Below are positions 34,478 to 42,353 of a stretch of 64,000 bases of DNA, piece after piece. Below the pieces are notes generated by a model. The model searched no databases. It saw only the letters and a program-made list of their open reading frames with translations, and was not told the DNA's origin. The position numbers and the translations under genes were made by a program. The first letter of the stretch is position 1, and each line of letters starts with the position of its first letter. The DNA is from Stigmatella aurantiaca DW4/3-1 (GTDB taxonomy: Bacteria; Myxococcota; Myxococcia; Myxococcales; Myxococcaceae): NCBI RefSeq assembly GCF_000165485.1, contig NC_014623.1:6032893-6096892 (forward strand). Reading direction: 5' to 3'.

Positions 34478-37400
34478 ATGGCGGCGAGTGGAGGACGTCA
34501 ACGCAGCGTTGATGTGGTCATCCTGACGGCCATCACGCTGGAGTTTCAGGCGGTGCTCCAGGTGGAGGCCGGGGCCTGCGAGGGCAGCCGCTGGGAGCAG
34601 GAGCAGGGGCCCAACGGTCTGCCGGTCGCGTTCCGGGAGTTCAAGACCCAGCAAGGAAAACGGCCCATGCGCGTGGCCGTCACACAGGCTGGAGACATGG
34701 GGGCGGTCGCGGCGACCCATGCGCTGCTGCCCCTAACCATGCTCTATACACCCCGCTGCGTGGCGATGTGCGGTGTGTGCGCGGGCCGCCCTGGCAAGAC
34801 GAACCTCGGAGACATGGTCGCCGCCGAGCGTTTGTTCTTCCACGACACCGGCAAGCAACTGCCTGACCAGGTACAGCAGGATCTCAAGACATACAACCTG
34901 CGCGATGACTGGAAGGTAGCGCTCGAGCACTTCGACTTCGCTGCGCGCTTCCGGCAAGAGCCCTGGTGGCAACAGCGCCCCATTCCTTACGAGTGGCAGG
35001 AGAACTGGGTCCTGGCGAAGTTGCTGGAGAACGTCACCGATCCGTCCCAGCATCCCGAGTGCGAGCAGTTCTGCCCACGGTGGGACTTCGTCATCGAGTC
35101 GCTCTGGAAGTCGGACGACGTCCAGGATGGCACGCTTCTGCTCACCGAACAGGGCCGGAAGCGGATCGGCCGGGTGTTCATCAAGCATCGCAACCGTCTA
35201 CCCGATCTGTCTCCTGCGGGATCGGTGCTTCCCTTCAAGGTTCACGTCGCCCCCATGGGCAGCGGCAACCAGGTCGTCGAGGACCACACGGTGTGGAGCT
35301 TCGTGTCCGAGCACATGCGCAAGACCCTGGGTCTGGAGATGGAAGCCGTGGCGCTCGGCGCGCTGGCGCATGCGCAGCGGGAGCAGAAGCTCGATGCCTT
35401 GGTCCTCAAGGGCGTGATGGACTTCGCCAACCACGGGCGCGACGACCAGTTCAAGCAATACGCCGCCCGTGCCTCAGCGGAGTGCTTGCTGGCCTTCCTC
35501 CGAGAGACGCTGGACGTGGAGATCGTGCCCGGAACAGACGATCTCCTGGAATCAGGGACGGAGAAGTTGCCCGAGAACCCACCTCCCTCCGCCCTGCTCA
35601 ACGCGCGCTATCAGGTCGTCTCCTTTCACGAGCAGGGACGGGAGGCCATCCTCGCGGAGCTGACACGCTGGTGTGAAGAGGGTCCCGCAGTGGCGGTGCG
35701 GCTGCTGCACGCGGAAGGGGGCGCGGGCAAGACCCGGCTCGCCATCGAAGCCGTGCGGCGTCAGGGCCTGAAGGATTGGTCCACCGGTTTCCTACCCAAG
35801 CAGGTGCCCGAGGATTGGCTCGAGCGCTTGTGGAAACGAGGGCGGCCCACGCTGGTGGTCATCGACTATGCCGAGAGCCGTCCAGACCTGAGCTTGGTCC
35901 TGCAGCGACTGGTCCGCTACCGCCAACAGGAAGGCGTGGGGTCGATGCGCCGGATGCGTCTGCTGCTCCTGGCGCGCAACGCCGAGGACTGGTGGCAGTC
36001 ATTACGAGACAAGACGGAGCTGAGCACGTGGCTGGATGAAACAATGCCCTACGAGCTTCCTTCCCTGACTCCACTCAAGACAGAGCGAGAGAGGGTATTT
36101 CAGGAGGCCGTGGCGGAGTTCGCCCTGCGGCGCAAGGTGAACGAAAAGCCGCGAGGTGATCTCCTGCTCCTGGACGAACGGTTCGAGCGGGTGCTCTATC
36201 TGCACATGGCCGCACTCGCATGGGTGGAGGGCCTTGCGTTTGATGCGGCCACCTTGATGAAAGTGATCCTCGACCACGAGGAGCACTTCTGGGAAACGCA
36301 GGCTCCCCCGTCGGATACGGCACTCTCTCTGCGGAAGTCCTTGGCGCGTCAGGTGGTGGCCGCCGCCACTCTTCGTGGAGGAATGGAGGACTTCTCCACG
36401 GCCGCGCGCATCGTGACAAAGCTGTTGCCGCGATCCTTCAACGAGAAGGATCAAGAACTGCTCCACCTGCTGCACCGCATCTACCAGCGGAAGGGTCCGA
36501 AAGCGTCCATGTATCTCCCCGCCTTGGAGCCCGACCTCCTGGGCGAAGCCATGGTGCTTCGGGTCGCCTCGCCTGAACGCGAAGAGGACCGGGTAGCCCC
36601 AGACTGGATTGACCGGGTGCTGCCCTCGGATGAAGAAGAGCGGATCGTGGGCACCGGACTGGAGGTACTCGGCCGTGCATCCGCCGCGCATCCTGAGGCA
36701 GGGCGACGCTGGCTGGAGAGACTCCTGACGAACCCCTTGCGGCCGCGTGCGCGCCTGGCCTTGGTGGCCGCAAAGAACGTGGGAATGCACACGGCGTTCT
36801 CTCCGCTGGGAGAGATCCTGGCCGAGCGGCTTCGCGCGGTCAGTGATATCGAGTTAGCCCGTGAACTCGCGACCGTAGGAGTTCCTCAATCCACAGTGTC
36901 ACTGGGAGAGGTCGACGTCTGGATACTGACCACCCTTCTACAAGAATCTGGGTCAGCGATTGGAGAGGCCTCGGAGAGAACAAGAGCGTCGCTTCTCAAC
37001 AAGCTGGGCAACAGGTTGGGCGCCCTGGGACGGCCAGCGGAGGCCCTGGAAGCCACCCGCGAGGCGGTTGGACTCCATCGTGAGTTGGCCCAGCGCAACC
37101 CCGATGCGTTCCGGCCTGCCCTCGCCGGCAGCCTCAACAACCTGGGCAACAGGTTGGGTACCCTGGGACGGCCAGAGGAGGCCCTGGAAGCCACCCACGA
37201 GGCGGTTGGACTCCATCGTGAGTTGGCCCAGCGCAACCCCGATGCATTCCGGCCTGACCTCGCCGTCAGCCTCAACAACCTAGGCAACTGGTTGAGCGAC
37301 CTGGGATGGCCAGAGGAGGCCCTGGAGGCCACCCGCGAGGCGGTTGGACTCCATCGTGAGTTGGCCCAGCGCAACCCCGATGCATTCCGGCCTGACCTCG

Positions 37401-38053
37401 CCGGCAGCCTCAACAACCTGGGCAACAGTTTGAGCGCCCTAGGATTGCGATGGCCAGAGGAGGCCCTGGAGGCCACCCGCGAGGCGGTTGGACTTTATCG
37501 TGAGTTGGCCCAGCGCAACCCCGATGCATTCCAGCCTGACCTCGCCGGCAGCCTCCACAACCTAGGCAACCGGTTGAGAGATGTGGTACGGCCAGAGGAG
37601 GCCCTGGAGGCCACCCGCGAGGCGGTTGGACTCCATCGTGAGTTGGCCCAGCGCAACCCCAACGCGTTCCGGCCTGACCTCGCCGGCAGCCTCAGCAACC
37701 TGGGCAACTGGTTGAGCGCCCTGGGAGGGCCAGCGGAGGCCCTGGAGGCCACCCGCGAGGCGGTTGGACTTTATCGTGAGTTGGCCCAGCGCAACCCCGA
37801 TGCATTCCAGCCTGACCTCGCCGTCAGTCTCAGCAACCTGGGCAGCAGTTTGAGCACCCTGGGACGGCCAGCGGAGGCCCTGGAGGCCACCCGCGAGGCG
37901 GTTGGACTTTATCGTGAGTTGGCCCAGCGCAACCCCGATGCATTCCGGCCTGACCTCGCCAAAAGCCTCCGCAACTTGGCCGCCAGGTTGGGCGCCCTGG
38001 GACGGCCAGCGGAGGCCCTGGAGGCCACCCGCGAGGCGGTTGAGAACTCCTAA
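34478..38053 (+). CDS. NLR-like STAND protein: PNP nucleosidase domain - P-loop ATPase - TPR array
   Basis: A 1191-residue protein. Residues 9-345 are a purine-nucleoside-phosphorylase/MTAN-like (PNP_UDP_1) domain. It has VVILTAITLEFQAVL at the start, MCGVCAGRPGKTNLGDMV, the ribose-binding pair M288-E289 in LEMEAVAL and the catalytic-type D315 in LKGVMDFANH. A linker leads to a STAND/NACHT-like ATPase with Walker A EGGAGKT (K418) and Walker B LVVIDYAE (D463), then a helical region (about 540-840). The C-terminus (843-1191) is eight TPR units. In related immune proteins the PNP domain is an effector that cleaves ATP or a nucleotide, the STAND module oligomerises, and the repeats sense a trigger. 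This gene is likely a single-protein antiphage or self/non-self system (inference). It lies directly beside an insertion-sequence pile-up. Confidence 0.88.
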   Translation: MAASGGRQRSVDVVILTAITLEFQAVLQVEAGACEGSRWEQEQGPNGLPVAFREFKTQQGKRPMRVAVTQAGDMGAVAATHALLPLTMLYTPRCVAMCGVCAGRPGKTNLGDMVAAERLFFHDTGKQLPDQVQQDLKTYNLRDDWKVALEHFDFAARFRQEPWWQQRPIPYEWQENWVLAKLLENVTDPSQHPECEQFCPRWDFVIESLWKSDDVQDGTLLLTEQGRKRIGRVFIKHRNRLPDLSPAGSVLPFKVHVAPMGSGNQVVEDHTVWSFVSEHMRKTLGLEMEAVALGALAHAQREQKLDALVLKGVMDFANHGRDDQFKQYAARASAECLLAFLRETLDVEIVPGTDDLLESGTEKLPENPPPSALLNARYQVVSFHEQGREAILAELTRWCEEGPAVAVRLLHAEGGAGKTRLAIEAVRRQGLKDWSTGFLPKQVPEDWLERLWKRGRPTLVVIDYAESRPDLSLVLQRLVRYRQQEGVGSMRRMRLLLLARNAEDWWQSLRDKTELSTWLDETMPYELPSLTPLKTERERVFQEAVAEFALRRKVNEKPRGDLLLLDERFERVLYLHMAALAWVEGLAFDAATLMKVILDHEEHFWETQAPPSDTALSLRKSLARQVVAAATLRGGMEDFSTAARIVTKLLPRSFNEKDQELLHLLHRIYQRKGPKASMYLPALEPDLLGEAMVLRVASPEREEDRVAPDWIDRVLPSDEEERIVGTGLEVLGRASAAHPEAGRRWLERLLTNPLRPRARLALVAAKNVGMHTAFSPLGEILAERLRAVSDIELARELATVGVPQSTVSLGEVDVWILTTLLQESGSAIGEASERTRASLLNKLGNRLGALGRPAEALEATREAVGLHRELAQRNPDAFRPALAGSLNNLGNRLGTLGRPEEALEATHEAVGLHRELAQRNPDAFRPDLAVSLNNLGNWLSDLGWPEEALEATREAVGLHRELAQRNPDAFRPDLAGSLNNLGNSLSALGLRWPEEALEATREAVGLYRELAQRNPDAFQPDLAGSLHNLGNRLRDVVRPEEALEATREAVGLHRELAQRNPNAFRPDLAGSLSNLGNWLSALGGPAEALEATREAVGLYRELAQRNPDAFQPDLAVSLSNLGSSLSTLGRPAEALEATREAVGLYRELAQRNPDAFRPDLAKSLRNLAARLGALGRPAEALEATREAVENS
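37004..38050 (+). repeat. Coding tandem repeat: seven 138-bp TPR units plus a partial eighth
   Basis: Unit of 46 residues, beginning LGNRLGALGRPAEALEATRE and continuing through GLHRELAQRNPDAFRPDLA. Copies begin at 37004, 37142, 37280 and so on, with one 6-bp insertion (near 37445) in the fourth. The partial eighth (37976-38050) ends EAVENS and stop. Whole stretches such as ttggcccagcgcaacccc are identical in every full copy, which points to recent amplification or gene conversion. Confidence 0.92.
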
Positions 38054-38080
38054 CTATTGCTGACACGCGCCATCTTGTAT

Positions 38081-38434
38081 CTATCCTGGATCCAACGCCC
38101 AGGTGCCATTCTTCCAGTTCGTCAAAGTCTGCCGTGCCTCAAGTGCCGCCGCCCCTTTGTGCTCTGCGGCCTCTTCCAACACCGCTTTGGCTTCCGCTGT
38201 TCGATGGCGCAACAGAAAGGCGGCGGCCATGACCCTCACGTCGATTCGAGGATGCTTCAACAGCACAGCCAGCGCATCCCTTCCAGCATCCCCGTACGCA
38301 CACAACTTGTCGAATGCCGAAATGTATCGCTTTGCGTGACGGTTTCCTTTGCCAGCACTCCCCCGAGCGATCTCCTCTGTCTGAGCAGCAACGTTCTTGA
38401 CGAAATCCTCGACGAGCTTCTCTAATCTCGCCAC
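38081..38434 (-). CDS. DUF2019-type HEAT-like small protein
   Basis: About 117 residues from a GTG at 38434 with GGAG 7 nt upstream; an open extension goes up to an ATG at 38488. It is all-helical, with LVEDFVKNVAAQTEEI, AFDKLCAYGDAGRDALAVLL, HPRIDVRVMAAAFLL and ALEARQTLTNWKNG. This matches my memory of DUF2019, a short HEAT-like family. Many such genes sit near toxins or in genomic islands. It converges on the NLR-like gene with a 27-bp gap, so it is unlikely to share its promoter. Confidence 0.7.
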   Translation of the reverse strand: MARLEKLVEDFVKNVAAQTEEIARGSAGKGNRHAKRYISAFDKLCAYGDAGRDALAVLLKHPRIDVRVMAAAFLLRHRTAEAKAVLEEAAEHKGAAALEARQTLTNWKNGTWALDPG

Positions 38435-38557
38435 TGCCAGACTCCATTCCGGGCATTGGCACTGGCCCGAACTCTCGCTGAGCCCCATCGGACTGAGTGC
38501 TCAACCATTGACGGCTGACGCCTCTCCTTCCTCTACGAGGGACGTGAGGCTTGGGCG

Positions 38558-39121
38558 CTAACGGCACGAAGCTTCGTCCACCAGACACTCTTTCGTACGC
38601 GCCAGGCACTTCACCATGGCCTCGGCGAACATGCCGTTCAGCAGCGGCGAGGCCAGCGGGTAGATCACCGGCGAGGTGAGCTCGAACACATAGATCCACT
38701 CCACCTGAGTTCCCCCCTCCGGAGCGGGCTGGAAGGTCCACTCGCCGCGGCCCGACTTGAGGAGGTACTTGATCGGCGGCTTGAACCCACTGGCGAGCCT
38801 GTACTCGTGGTGCCGGGGGCGGTCCATGATGGTGATGAGCCGCTCCATCACCGCCCCGTCCGAGCTGTGCACGCGGGCCGTTACCCCTTCCCGCAGGGGG
38901 CCTCCACCAACCACCTCGGTCTTCACCACCCCGGGGATGCGGCCGTGCCCGCTGAAGGTCTTCGCGGGCGCCTCCAGCGAGGTGACAAAGTCGTAGACCT
39001 GCTCGGGAGGCCGCTCGATGCGGATCGCGGAGTGGAGCCGGACCTCCTTCGGTGCAACGAGGGCCGTGATGCCCACGGCCGCCACCAGGATCAACACTCC
39101 CACCCACAGAATTCGCTTCAA
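38558..39121 (-). CDS. SRPBCC/START-like protein with N-terminal membrane anchor
   Basis: A 187-residue protein. The TTG at 39121 is preferred (CAAGGTGCGGC upstream) because translation then begins KRILWVGVLILVAAVGI, a clean membrane anchor or signal. The following domain has IERPPEQVYDFVTSLEAPAKTFSGHG and TQVEWIYVFEL, the pattern of polyketide-cyclase/AHSA1-like SRPBCC proteins, which bind hydrophobic ligands in a deep pocket. No ligand can be inferred. A longer frame to 39241 exists but adds sequence with no homology. Confidence 0.75.
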   Translation of the reverse strand: MKRILWVGVLILVAAVGITALVAPKEVRLHSAIRIERPPEQVYDFVTSLEAPAKTFSGHGRIPGVVKTEVVGGGPLREGVTARVHSSDGAVMERLITIMDRPRHHEYRLASGFKPPIKYLLKSGRGEWTFQPAPEGGTQVEWIYVFELTSPVIYPLASPLLNGMFAEAMVKCLARTKECLVDEASCR

Positions 39122-39332
39122 GCCGCACCTTGCTGTTGACCGGCCCACGCGGACCAGGATGAGGTGGGAGACTAATCCTCTGGGGCTCCGGGACAGAAGA
39201 ACCGGCTCAACCAGGCGGCGCCCCTGCTGGATGGTCCGCACCGAACACCGTCCAGCAGAGGCTCCCGTGAGAGGCCCCGGTCACCGTTGAGGACGCGGAC
39301 CCGCTCCGAAGCTGGTGCGAGGGCGCCATCCT
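39122..39332. other. Intergenic region without a recognisable gene
   Basis: About 210 bp between two minus-strand genes. Short open frames here have no domain signal. I see no tRNA, repeat or clear terminator. Confidence 0.4.
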
Positions 39333-40262
39333 TCAGGCGGCGGTGCTGGCAGCCCGCCAAGCGCGGTGGTAGGTGGCCAGCTCCGGCAGGACCCCACCGT
39401 GGCGAGGGCTCCAGCCCAGCTGCCGGCGAGCCTTGGCGCAATTCATCACCTCGTCCTGGTCAGCGGCCTGATCGAGCCAGCCCCCCGCCGCGATGGGCTC
39501 GAAGGAGACGGGGCCCGTGTTCCCGGCCGTCCGCAAACAGGCAGTGAAGATCTCCAGCGAGGTGGGAGGGCCCTCCTCGCCGAGGCAAAAGATCTCCCCG
39601 TCCACCCGCTCTTCCCGTGGGAGGTTCGACCGTCCCGCGCGGGCCAAGACGGTGACATAGGCCGCGGCGAGGTCGTCGATGTGAATCCAGGACCATGACT
39701 TGTCCCGGTTGCCGTAGAAAGCCGTCCGGCCCGCGTGGGCCTCGGCGAACCAGCGCCCGAGCATGGAGGTGCGAGCGTCGCCACCGTACATGAACCCTGG
39801 ACGCAGCACGGTGTGCGGCAGCCCGCTGGCGGCGAGTTCCTGCTCCAGCCGCATCCGGAAGAACAAGCTCCCCTCGGGATTCCCTGGGGTGTTCTCGTCG
39901 AGAAGAGGGGCCTCGACCTTGCCGTAAATGGAACAACCGGTGGTGTAGACCAGGTGGCGGTGGCGGCCGTCACGGCCGTGGGCGGCGCGCAGCTCGGCGA
40001 ACAGGCCCTGGTCACTGCTCACGGGGTTTCCATAGTCCAAGGTGAGGTGAACCACGGCGTCGACGTCCCTCAGGTGGTCCCGGTAGCTGCTGGGATCGGC
40101 GAGGTCCCCCGCGACCGGCTCCACCTCCGACACCGCGAGCGCCCGCGCGCGGGGGCTGTCCACGTCCCGGGTCATGCCGAAGACGGTGTGACCCTCCCTC
40201 CGCAGGGCGGGGGCGATGCGGCTGCCGGCATAGCCAGTGGCGCCGGTGACGAGAATCTTCAC
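39333..40262 (-). CDS. NAD-dependent epimerase-like SDR, atypical active site
   Basis: A 309-residue extended short-chain dehydrogenase. The nucleotide-binding motif is VTGATGYAGSRIAPAL and the later blocks are AVVHLTLDYGN, LVYTTGCSIYG and VLRPGFMYG. The catalytic Y-x-x-x-K expected about 25 residues after SIYG is replaced by F134-x-x-x-R138 (in GSLFFRMRLE). So it may be a non-catalytic NAD(P) sensor of NmrA-like style or use a different mechanism. It is divergent from a MarR regulator with paired palindromes between them, so it is probably that regulator's target. Confidence 0.8.
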   Translation of the reverse strand: MKILVTGATGYAGSRIAPALRREGHTVFGMTRDVDSPRARALAVSEVEPVAGDLADPSSYRDHLRDVDAVVHLTLDYGNPVSSDQGLFAELRAAHGRDGRHRHLVYTTGCSIYGKVEAPLLDENTPGNPEGSLFFRMRLEQELAASGLPHTVLRPGFMYGGDARTSMLGRWFAEAHAGRTAFYGNRDKSWSWIHIDDLAAAYVTVLARAGRSNLPREERVDGEIFCLGEEGPPTSLEIFTACLRTAGNTGPVSFEPIAAGGWLDQAADQDEVMNCAKARRQLGWSPRHGGVLPELATYHRAWRAASTAA

Positions 40263-40337
40263 AGGGGGGCTCCAGACGTTTGCAGGACCGGCTCGTCCCA
40301 GGGGCCACTGTCCTCGGAGAAGGCGGCTTCATTGTTT

Positions 40338-40380
40338 ACTTGCGCAAGCAAGTTATGGCGCATTGCTTGCGCAGTCAAGC
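40338..40380. promoter_or_regulatory. Candidate MarR operator: two related inverted repeats
   Basis: acttgcgcaagcaagt (40338-40353) is a perfect inverted repeat (acttgc-gcaa-gcaagt). gcttgcgcagtcaagc (40365-40380) repeats it with one mismatch, 27 bp centre to centre, about 2.5 helical turns. Both lie between the divergent epimerase and MarR genes, ending 9 bp before the regulator start, so binding should block both promoters. Confidence 0.7.
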
Positions 40381-40389
40381 GCATGGGAC

Positions 40390-40869
40390 ATGAGCCCTGT
40401 GACCGGAATGAAACCGTTGAATGCAGACGAGGAGGCGTTCTGGCGCGCCCTGGGACGGGTGGTGCACGTCCTGCCTCGCTTGCTGGAGGAGGACCTGTCG
40501 AAGGCGACAGGGCTCTCCATGACCGAGTACGCCGTCCTCCTCACCCTCGCGGAGGCGCCTGGACAGCGCCTGCGCATGGCCGAGTTGGCGGCTGCCATTG
40601 CCTTGTCGGCCAGCCGCATCACCCGGGTCGTGGACGATTTGAGCTCGCGTGCGCTGGTGCGCAAGGAGCGGCACGCCGCCGACGCACGCGGCGCCGTCGC
40701 GGTGCTCACCCACGAGGGCCTGAGCCGCCAGCAAAGCGCCGCTCCCCAGCATCTGGCCAGTGCACGAAGGCGGGTGTTGGACCTTGTGCCCCCAGAGCAC
40801 CTCATCGCCCTGGGACGCGTGCTTCAGCAGGTGGCGGACCGCGCGGTGGGGGCAGCCCCCGCGCCCTGA
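40390..40869 (+). CDS. MarR-family transcriptional regulator
   Basis: A 159-residue protein (an ATG at 40408 is a second possible start). It is all-helical with a winged HTH: LSMTEYAVLLTLAEAPGQRLRM, then AELAAAIALSASRITRVVDDL and the wing ALVRKERHAADARGAVAVL, which matches the MarR R-x-x-D-x-R-A motif. It is a dimeric repressor, usually released by phenolic or other small ligands. It is probably autoregulated through the palindromes just upstream and controls the divergent epimerase. Confidence 0.92.
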   Translation: MSPVTGMKPLNADEEAFWRALGRVVHVLPRLLEEDLSKATGLSMTEYAVLLTLAEAPGQRLRMAELAAAIALSASRITRVVDDLSSRALVRKERHAADARGAVAVLTHEGLSRQQSAAPQHLASARRRVLDLVPPEHLIALGRVLQQVADRAVGAAPAP

Positions 40870-40898
40870 TCAGCGGCGGCTACCGTGAGCGCTGCATA

Positions 40899-42278
40899 TC
40901 AAGTCCCGAAAGCATGGGTCAGCTTGGCGATCGCCGCGGGGAGCGCCCGGATCTTCAGCCGCCGGCCGTTCTCATCGAAGACCTCGGAGAGAACCCGGGC
41001 GTGCTCGTACACCTCGCCGATGCGCCCCTGGCGGGCGTAGGGAATCACCAGCTCTGCCTCGGTCATGGAGCGCTCGAAGAACTCCAGCACGCTCTGGCGG
41101 AGCGCGGCGACATCCTCCGGCGAGTGCGCCGAGAGGACGATCGCCTCGGGGTGCCGCTGAAGCAGGGCTTCGCGTGCTTCGGCGGAGAGCCGGTCCGCCT
41201 TGTTGAACAGCAGCTTGCCCGGGACGCTCTGCGCCCCGATGTCCCGGAGCACCTCGCGGGTCACCTCGAGCTGGGCTTCCCAGGTGGGATCGGAGGCATC
41301 CACCACGTAGAGCAGCAGGGAGGCCTCCAGCGCCTCATCCAACGTCGAGCGGAAGGAGGCCACGAGATCATGCGGCAGTTTCTGGATGAAGCCCACGGTG
41401 TCTGACACCAGCACCCGGGGCCGGGTCTCCGGTTGCAGCGCCCGCACCGTGGTGTCCAGGGTGGCGAAGAGCTGATCGGCGACCAGCACCTCGCTGCCGG
41501 TCAGGGCGCGCATGAGCGAGGACTTGCCCGCGTTGGTGTACCCGACCAGCGCCACCCGGAGCTGGTCCCTCCGGGCATAGCGCCGCTGCTCCTGGTCCTG
41601 CTGGATGGCCGCGAGCCCCTCGCGCAGCTCGGCGAGCCGGTCGCGGATCTTGCGGCGATCGAGCTCCACCGCCGAATCACCGGAGCCCCGGCCTTGCTGG
41701 CGCTCGCGGCTTCCCGTCGACTCGCGCATGCGCGGAGCGAGGTAATTGAGCCGGGCGATCTCGACCTGCATCCGCGCCTCGCGGCTGCGCGCGTGGCGGT
41801 GGAAGATGTCCACGATGACGCCGGTGCGGTCGAGCACCTGGGCGCCCGTGGCCCGCTCGAGGTTGCTCAACTGGCTGGGCGAGAGCTCATGGTCGACCAC
41901 CACGACCCGGGGCCTTGACACCGCTTGCGTGTCATCGGCCTCGTCGGCCAACGCCGCCATGGGAACGTCCTCGGGAGGCTCCTCGTCCTCGGATTCCCAG
42001 CGCTCGCGGGCCTTCGACTTGCGCGCCTGCGCTCCAGAAGGCACGGTGCCAGGGCCTCCGGTGAGCTGGGCCAATTCCTTGAGCTTTCCAGTCCCCAGCA
42101 CCGTCCCAGCGGCCACGCCATCGCGTCGCTGGGTCACGGTCGCGACGACCTCGTAACCGAGGGTATGCACCAACCGGCCGAGCTCCGCGAGGTCGGCGGC
42201 GTGTTCTGTATCCGAGACGTTGGGAAGCTGGACGCCCACCAGCACAGCGGGGGGACGCGCGGAGGAAGATTGCGACAT
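40899..42278 (-). CDS. hflX: Ribosome-associated GTPase HflX
   Basis: A 459-residue protein. The ATG at 42278 has AGGGGGGC upstream. The N-terminal HflX domain has VGVQLPN, ELGRLVHTLGYEVV and VLDRTGVIVDIFHRHARSREARMQ. The GTPase domain has G1 VGYTNAGKSSL, G3 DTVGFIQKLPHDL and G4 FNKAD. An insertion of about 40 residues, rich in Lys/Arg/Glu, lies within the N-terminal domain (about 78-115). HflX splits stalled or hibernating ribosomes under stress. Confidence 0.95.
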   Translation of the reverse strand: MSQSSSARPPAVLVGVQLPNVSDTEHAADLAELGRLVHTLGYEVVATVTQRRDGVAAGTVLGTGKLKELAQLTGGPGTVPSGAQARKSKARERWESEDEEPPEDVPMAALADEADDTQAVSRPRVVVVDHELSPSQLSNLERATGAQVLDRTGVIVDIFHRHARSREARMQVEIARLNYLAPRMRESTGSRERQQGRGSGDSAVELDRRKIRDRLAELREGLAAIQQDQEQRRYARRDQLRVALVGYTNAGKSSLMRALTGSEVLVADQLFATLDTTVRALQPETRPRVLVSDTVGFIQKLPHDLVASFRSTLDEALEASLLLYVVDASDPTWEAQLEVTREVLRDIGAQSVPGKLLFNKADRLSAEAREALLQRHPEAIVLSAHSPEDVAALRQSVLEFFERSMTEAELVIPYARQGRIGEVYEHARVLSEVFDENGRRLKIRALPAAIAKLTHAFGT

Positions 42279-42353
42279 GCCCCCCTCGTAACACATCCCC
42301 CCGCGGCCCTGCGTCGCTCGACACGCATTCGGGTGTCTGGAACATTCCGGGCC

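Noticed and set aside
37004-38050. Regular direct repeats that look at first like a CRISPR or satellite array
   Set aside because: The 138-bp period is a multiple of three, the frame is open throughout and the product is a TPR array with no spacer pattern.
39122-39332. Minus-strand frame (ASERVRVLNGDRGL...) between two genes, possible transposase relic
   Set aside because: No catalytic motif, terminal repeat or clear similarity to the transposases of the window.
41925-42353. Upstream extension of the FAD oxidoreductase fusion
   Set aside because: It overlaps hflX antisense; the FAD-binding motif begins correctly a few residues after the ATG at 42354.
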